From the NCBI GenBank assembly GCA_021775655.1, contig JAJFHK010000489.1, forward strand, positions 1-7,405: 7,405 bases of DNA. Direction: 5' to 3'. The translations under genes were made by a program, and so were the position numbers. The notes under the pieces are model-generated. The model was given only the letters and a program-made list of their open reading frames with translations, had not been told where the DNA came from and did not search any database. Positions within the stretch are counted from its first letter, which is position 1. The number at the start of each line of letters is the position of its first letter. The DNA comes from Filomicrobium sp. (GTDB lineage: Bacteria > Pseudomonadota > Alphaproteobacteria > Rhizobiales > Hyphomicrobiaceae). Below are positions 4,759-7,405 of this stretch, in pieces.

Positions 4759-7194
4759 ATGAAACGCGCGGCGATACTTCTGATCGTCGCGGCCTTCATC
4801 TATGCTCCGAGTCTTGTCGCGGCTGCTCCGTTGCAGCGAATTGGGTCCGCGGTCCAGGTTGTCAACCAAGTGAGCGCGGAACTCGATCAAGATAGCCGCA
4901 GTTTGACCGCCGGCGATGAGGTGCATCAAGATGAACTGATCGCGGTCGGTCCAAAATCCATCGGCGAACTGGAATTCGAAGACGAAACGAAGTTGGCACT
5001 GGGCCCGGGTTCGCAGCTTCTCCTCGACAAATTCGTCTATAACGGCCGCCGCACCGAGAGCGATATTGTCGTCAATCTCGTCAAGGGTGCGTTCCGTTTC
5101 ATCACCGGCCTAGCCGATAAGAAGTCCTATCATATCAGTACGCCAAGCGCCGCGATCACAGTGCGCGGTACGATCTTCGACGTCTACGTTGCCGACGACG
5201 ACACTGTTTGGGTGCTGCTGCTGGAAGGCGGCGTTACAGCTTGCAATGATCGCGCCAGCTGTCGGCAGCTTTCGCGCGTTGGCCATATCTTGTTGATTGC
5301 CCCCGATGGCGAAATCAGTGGCCCGATGCCGTGGATTTCACTTCCCGGCCGGGATGAGATCGATTTTGCTACCGCGTTTCCTTTCATGATCAACGCGCCA
5401 AGCATCCAACCCGATCCGCCGCTGACGCCCGAGGAGGTTCAGGAAGGCGATCGCGACCCAATCGATCCACAGAGTGTCATTCCAGCAAGCTGCCCGGCCG
5501 GTTGGGACCGGTTCAAGGAATTAAGGAGTAAGCCGCTTGGTTATTCCTTGAAAACCTTCACTTCGAAGGGCCGGAAGATTATTTGCGGCGAACCACGTTG
5601 CCAACGTGGCTGGAAAGTTTACCGAAAACGCGGCGCGATCCCCTCCGGCTGGCGCAAGCGCTCCATTGGCAGGCCACGCAGCAAGTACAAATTCTGGTGT
5701 GCAAAGCCTCGTATTGAAGGCTGCAAACCAGGTCGCCATGAGGTCAAGGTCGACGGCATCTGCATCTGCAAGGACGGCTATGATCGTAGCGACGCAGGCC
5801 AATGTGTCGAGATCGAGCCTCCAACGCCTCCGCCACCTGTTTGCTGGAACGGTTGGGAAACGATCGGGGCATGGGAAATCATGTCCTATCGGCGCAAAGG
5901 TTACACCGTCAAATCGCGCGTTGATGCCAGCCAAACGGTGTGGTGCGCAAGACCGGGAAGACCGCTTCAATGCTTGGGCGGCTGGAAGAATATCAGTGCC
6001 AGCGAAGTCGGCATATATAAGAAAAAGGGTTACACCGTCAGGCGACATGGTCGCGGTGACAGCATCATCTACTGTGCCAAACGCCCCGCCTGCGGCGAGA
6101 ACGAAAAGAGGCTCCATGGCAATTGCGTTTGCATTAACGGCTACTTCCGCAACAGCGTCGGGCGCTGTGTAACCGAGGAACCTGGGGCTTGCCCACACGG
6201 CTCGAAAAAGTTCCCGATAGGCAAGGTCCCCCCCGGTTGGCGGATCATAAAAAGTCGTTTGAGCAAGCGTGGCTATGTTTGCGCCGTGCCGCCCGACACC
6301 CCCCCACCGCTACAATGTTGGAGCGGCTGGAGTCCAATCGGCAAGGGTGAAGTCCGGGCCTACAAACGCAAGGGCTACGACGTCAAACCGCAAAGCAAAG
6401 GTCTTAAGACACAGTGGTGTGCCCGGCCTGGCGATCACGGCTGTAAGCCTCGTTCCAACGAGGTGAAGGTCAACGGCCGCTGCGTCTGCAAGGCTGGCTA
6501 TTCTCGCCGCCGCGGTCGTGATCGCTGCGTCCCCGATAAGCCGGACAAACTGATCTGTGAGGGTGGCAGGATAACTCACAGCACCTCGGTTGGGCGCTCC
6601 ACTTGCAAATGCCCTCATGGAAATAAGCTAAGGAAGGTCGGCGCTAACCACTATGTTTGCAAAGCCGGCGGCAACAACTGCAAGAAGCCGCGCTATCGCA
6701 ACCAACAAAACGTCTGCACATGCGGACCGAAGAAACGGTGGGACGGCAGACGGTGCATCAAAGTCGACCGGCCCCGGACCTGCAAAGCCATTGGCAAGAT
6801 CGGCAAATGGCCGGATTGCCGTAACAAGCCGAAGAAGACCTGCAAGCAGATCGGCAAGGTCGGTAAATGGCCGAAGTGCCGTAACAAGCCGAAGAAGACC
6901 TGCAAACAGATCGGCAAGGTCGGTAAATGGCCGAAGTGCCGTAACAAGCCGAAGAAGACCTGCAAACAGATCGGCAAGGTCGGCAAATGGCCGAAGTGCC
7001 GTAACAAGCCGAAGAAGACCTGCAAACAGATCGGCAAGATCGGCAAATGGCCGAAGTGCCGTAACAAGCCGAAGAATAAGGCTGGTCAACTCAAGCTGCC
7101 GAGGAAGAAGAAGGCCAACAAGAAGAAGATGAGCTGCAAAGTCCTTGGCATGAAGGGCAGGTGGCCGAACTGCCGCCAGCGTCGGAAGCCATGA
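4759..7194 (+). CDS. Secreted FecR-domain protein with Cys-rich modules and GKWPxC repeats
   Basis: An 811-residue exported protein. Residues 1-22 are a signal peptide (K2-R3, hydrophobic core, V-A-A near the cut). Residues about 48-160 form a FecR domain (PF04773 type), with A-G-D-E-V, L-G-P-G-S, V-K-G-A-F-R-F and T-P-S-A-A-I-T-V-R-G-T-I-F-D-V. Unlike the FecR sigma regulator there is no transmembrane anchor or anti-sigma N terminus, so it is likely periplasmic or extracellular. From 245 on come cysteine modules: type A (C..GW...KGY.V...WCA.P) at about 245, 281, 362, 405, 478 and 520, and type B (C-x10-15-C-x-C-x11-15-C) at 322, 445, 562, 600 and 641, with Pro-rich linkers near 354-360 and 511-518. 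Residues 675-774 are five 20-residue repeats (C..IGK.GKWP.CRNKPKK), and a sixth degenerate unit starts at 793. There are 46 cysteines, an even number, suggesting disulfides. The C-terminal third is strongly basic and may bind peptidoglycan, polysaccharide or other polyanions (inference). Function unknown; no operon partner. Confidence 0.9.
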   Translation: MKRAAILLIVAAFIYAPSLVAAAPLQRIGSAVQVVNQVSAELDQDSRSLTAGDEVHQDELIAVGPKSIGELEFEDETKLALGPGSQLLLDKFVYNGRRTESDIVVNLVKGAFRFITGLADKKSYHISTPSAAITVRGTIFDVYVADDDTVWVLLLEGGVTACNDRASCRQLSRVGHILLIAPDGEISGPMPWISLPGRDEIDFATAFPFMINAPSIQPDPPLTPEEVQEGDRDPIDPQSVIPASCPAGWDRFKELRSKPLGYSLKTFTSKGRKIICGEPRCQRGWKVYRKRGAIPSGWRKRSIGRPRSKYKFWCAKPRIEGCKPGRHEVKVDGICICKDGYDRSDAGQCVEIEPPTPPPPVCWNGWETIGAWEIMSYRRKGYTVKSRVDASQTVWCARPGRPLQCLGGWKNISASEVGIYKKKGYTVRRHGRGDSIIYCAKRPACGENEKRLHGNCVCINGYFRNSVGRCVTEEPGACPHGSKKFPIGKVPPGWRIIKSRLSKRGYVCAVPPDTPPPLQCWSGWSPIGKGEVRAYKRKGYDVKPQSKGLKTQWCARPGDHGCKPRSNEVKVNGRCVCKAGYSRRRGRDRCVPDKPDKLICEGGRITHSTSVGRSTCKCPHGNKLRKVGANHYVCKAGGNNCKKPRYRNQQNVCTCGPKKRWDGRRCIKVDRPRTCKAIGKIGKWPDCRNKPKKTCKQIGKVGKWPKCRNKPKKTCKQIGKVGKWPKCRNKPKKTCKQIGKVGKWPKCRNKPKKTCKQIGKIGKWPKCRNKPKNKAGQLKLPRKKKANKKKMSCKVLGMKGRWPNCRQRRKP
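6781..7080 (+). repeat. Five 60-bp in-frame tandem repeats
   Basis: Five consecutive 60-base units begin at 6781, 6841, 6901, 6961 and 7021, each starting with TGC (Cys). Units 2 and 3 differ at one base, as do 3 and 4. Unit 5 differs from 4 by one internal base plus its last four bases. Unit 1 is the most diverged at its start. A sixth degenerate protein-level unit lies at 7135-7191. The near-identity, including silent sites, points to recent expansion or homogenisation. Confidence 0.95.
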
Positions 7195-7211
7195 CCCCGT
7201 TGTCGCAGAGA

Positions 7212-7261
7212 CCGTCAATGAAGTAATATTTCAACCGGTCCAGTCAGTGGGAGCAGGGCAC
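7212..7261 (+). repeat. 50-bp direct repeat, copy 2 (IS-end-like)
   Basis: Matches 481-530 at 42 of 50 positions, same orientation. On the minus strand its outer end begins TGCCCTGCTCCC. It starts 18 bases after the FecR gene stop, and similarity ceases at both ends, so only the terminal repeat itself is shared. The eight differences indicate an old divergence or two related but different elements. Confidence 0.6.
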
Positions 7262-7279
7262 CGTACCACGCGGTGCCCT
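7255..7279. terminator. Perfect 9-bp hairpin, possible terminator
   Basis: AGGGCACCG (7255-7263) and CGGTGCCCT (7271-7279) pair perfectly around the loop TACCACG. It lies 60 bases past the FecR gene stop and 25 bases past the stop of a possible minus-strand frame, so it could terminate either or both. There is no T-run on either side, which weakens the call. Its left arm overlaps the end of the 50-bp repeat. Confidence 0.35.
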
Positions 7280-7303
7280 ATCTGGTTCTGAGAACTTCAC
7301 GGT

Positions 7304-7405
7304 TCATGAGTTGAGGCCCCGTACGAAGCGCCTTTGCTGCCACGGCGTAAATGCGGCCTGTCGCGCTCGGAGGAAAACGTGTTGGCTGACGATCCGGCCA
7401 AATCG
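7304..7405 (-). CDS. Possible C-terminal end of a gene entering from the right
   Basis: A minus-strand frame open from the window edge to TGA at 7304-7306, 33 residues ending in R-R-F-V-R-G-L-N-S, with many Arg and Gln. It is too short to identify. The plus strand is also open to the edge (from about 7310, or from a GTG at 7379 preceded by GGAGG at 7369-7373, giving VLADDPAKS), so which strand is coding cannot be decided here. Confidence 0.25.
   Translation of the reverse strand, partial: RFGRIVSQHVFLRARQAAFTPWQQRRFVRGLNS

Noticed and set aside
4759..5240. FecR-type sigma-factor regulator with partner sigma and TonB genes
   Set aside because: There is a cleavable signal peptide instead of a cytoplasmic anti-sigma domain plus membrane helix, and no sigma-factor or TonB receptor gene lies nearby.
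5593..5609. CCACGTTG-C-CAACGTGG palindrome
   Set aside because: Lies within coding sequence for P-R-C-Q-R-G, is isolated, and one palindrome of this size is plausible by chance.
5521..6198. Long minus-strand frame (225 codons) under the FecR gene
   Set aside because: Alanine-rich antisense shadow of a clearly coding region with a signal peptide and ordered cysteine modules on the plus strand.
6781..7080. Regular 60-bp repeats as a CRISPR array
   Set aside because: Units are contiguous without distinct spacers, lie in frame inside a gene, and there are no cas genes.
6628..7218. Minus-strand frame with Leu-rich repeats opposite the 60-bp repeats
   Set aside because: The periodicity is inherited from the plus-strand tandem repeat, where the Cys/Trp pattern makes sense; no start signal of its own.

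Overview
The window reads like chromosomal DNA of a moderately GC-rich alphaproteobacterium. The pointers are the gene families (a Toprim/DUF3987 pair, an STGPRT...GK-motif protein, and a FecR-domain protein ending in G-K-W-P-x-C repeats, a motif I associate with Rhizobiales and relatives) and the codon use. This is recall, not a search, and I would not name a genus.

Layout: (i) 1-138, leader with a palindrome and a probable promoter; (ii) 139-228, tRNA-Ser(GGA), intact with encoded CCA, followed by a possible terminator; (iii) about 230-630, a gene-poor scar holding a fragment of a coding frame and one copy of a 50-bp repeat that looks like an insertion-sequence end; (iv) 629 to about 4144, minus strand, a tightly overlapping block transcribed right to left: 5'-truncated Toprim gene, DUF3987 gene broken by a nonsense codon and a frameshift, an intact 187-codon unknown gene, and an intact 293-codon unknown gene. 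The junctions are an 8-base ATGGTTGA overlap and two ATGA overlaps, so this was one translationally coupled operon of the accessory kind found on integrative elements and plasmids. Its front half is now decayed; (v) about 4145-4758, decayed or non-coding DNA and the upstream region of the next gene; (vi) 4759-7194, plus strand, a large secreted FecR-domain protein with a cysteine-rich modular middle and a lysine-rich 20-residue tandem repeat at its C terminus; (vii) 7195-7405, a second copy of the 50-bp repeat in the same orientation, a perfect 9-bp hairpin and an unresolved gene end.

The two points most worth following are the FecR protein (46 cysteines, alternating two-Cys and four-Cys modules, near-identical 60-bp tandem repeats) and a hidden palindromic array inside the 187-codon gene. 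In that array five 9-mers, two in one orientation and three in the other, form a perfect 15-bp inverted repeat while keeping the reading frame (Arg-Ala-Tyr on one arm, Ile-Gly-Thr on the other). No integrase, transposase gene, CRISPR array or recognisable defence system is visible.
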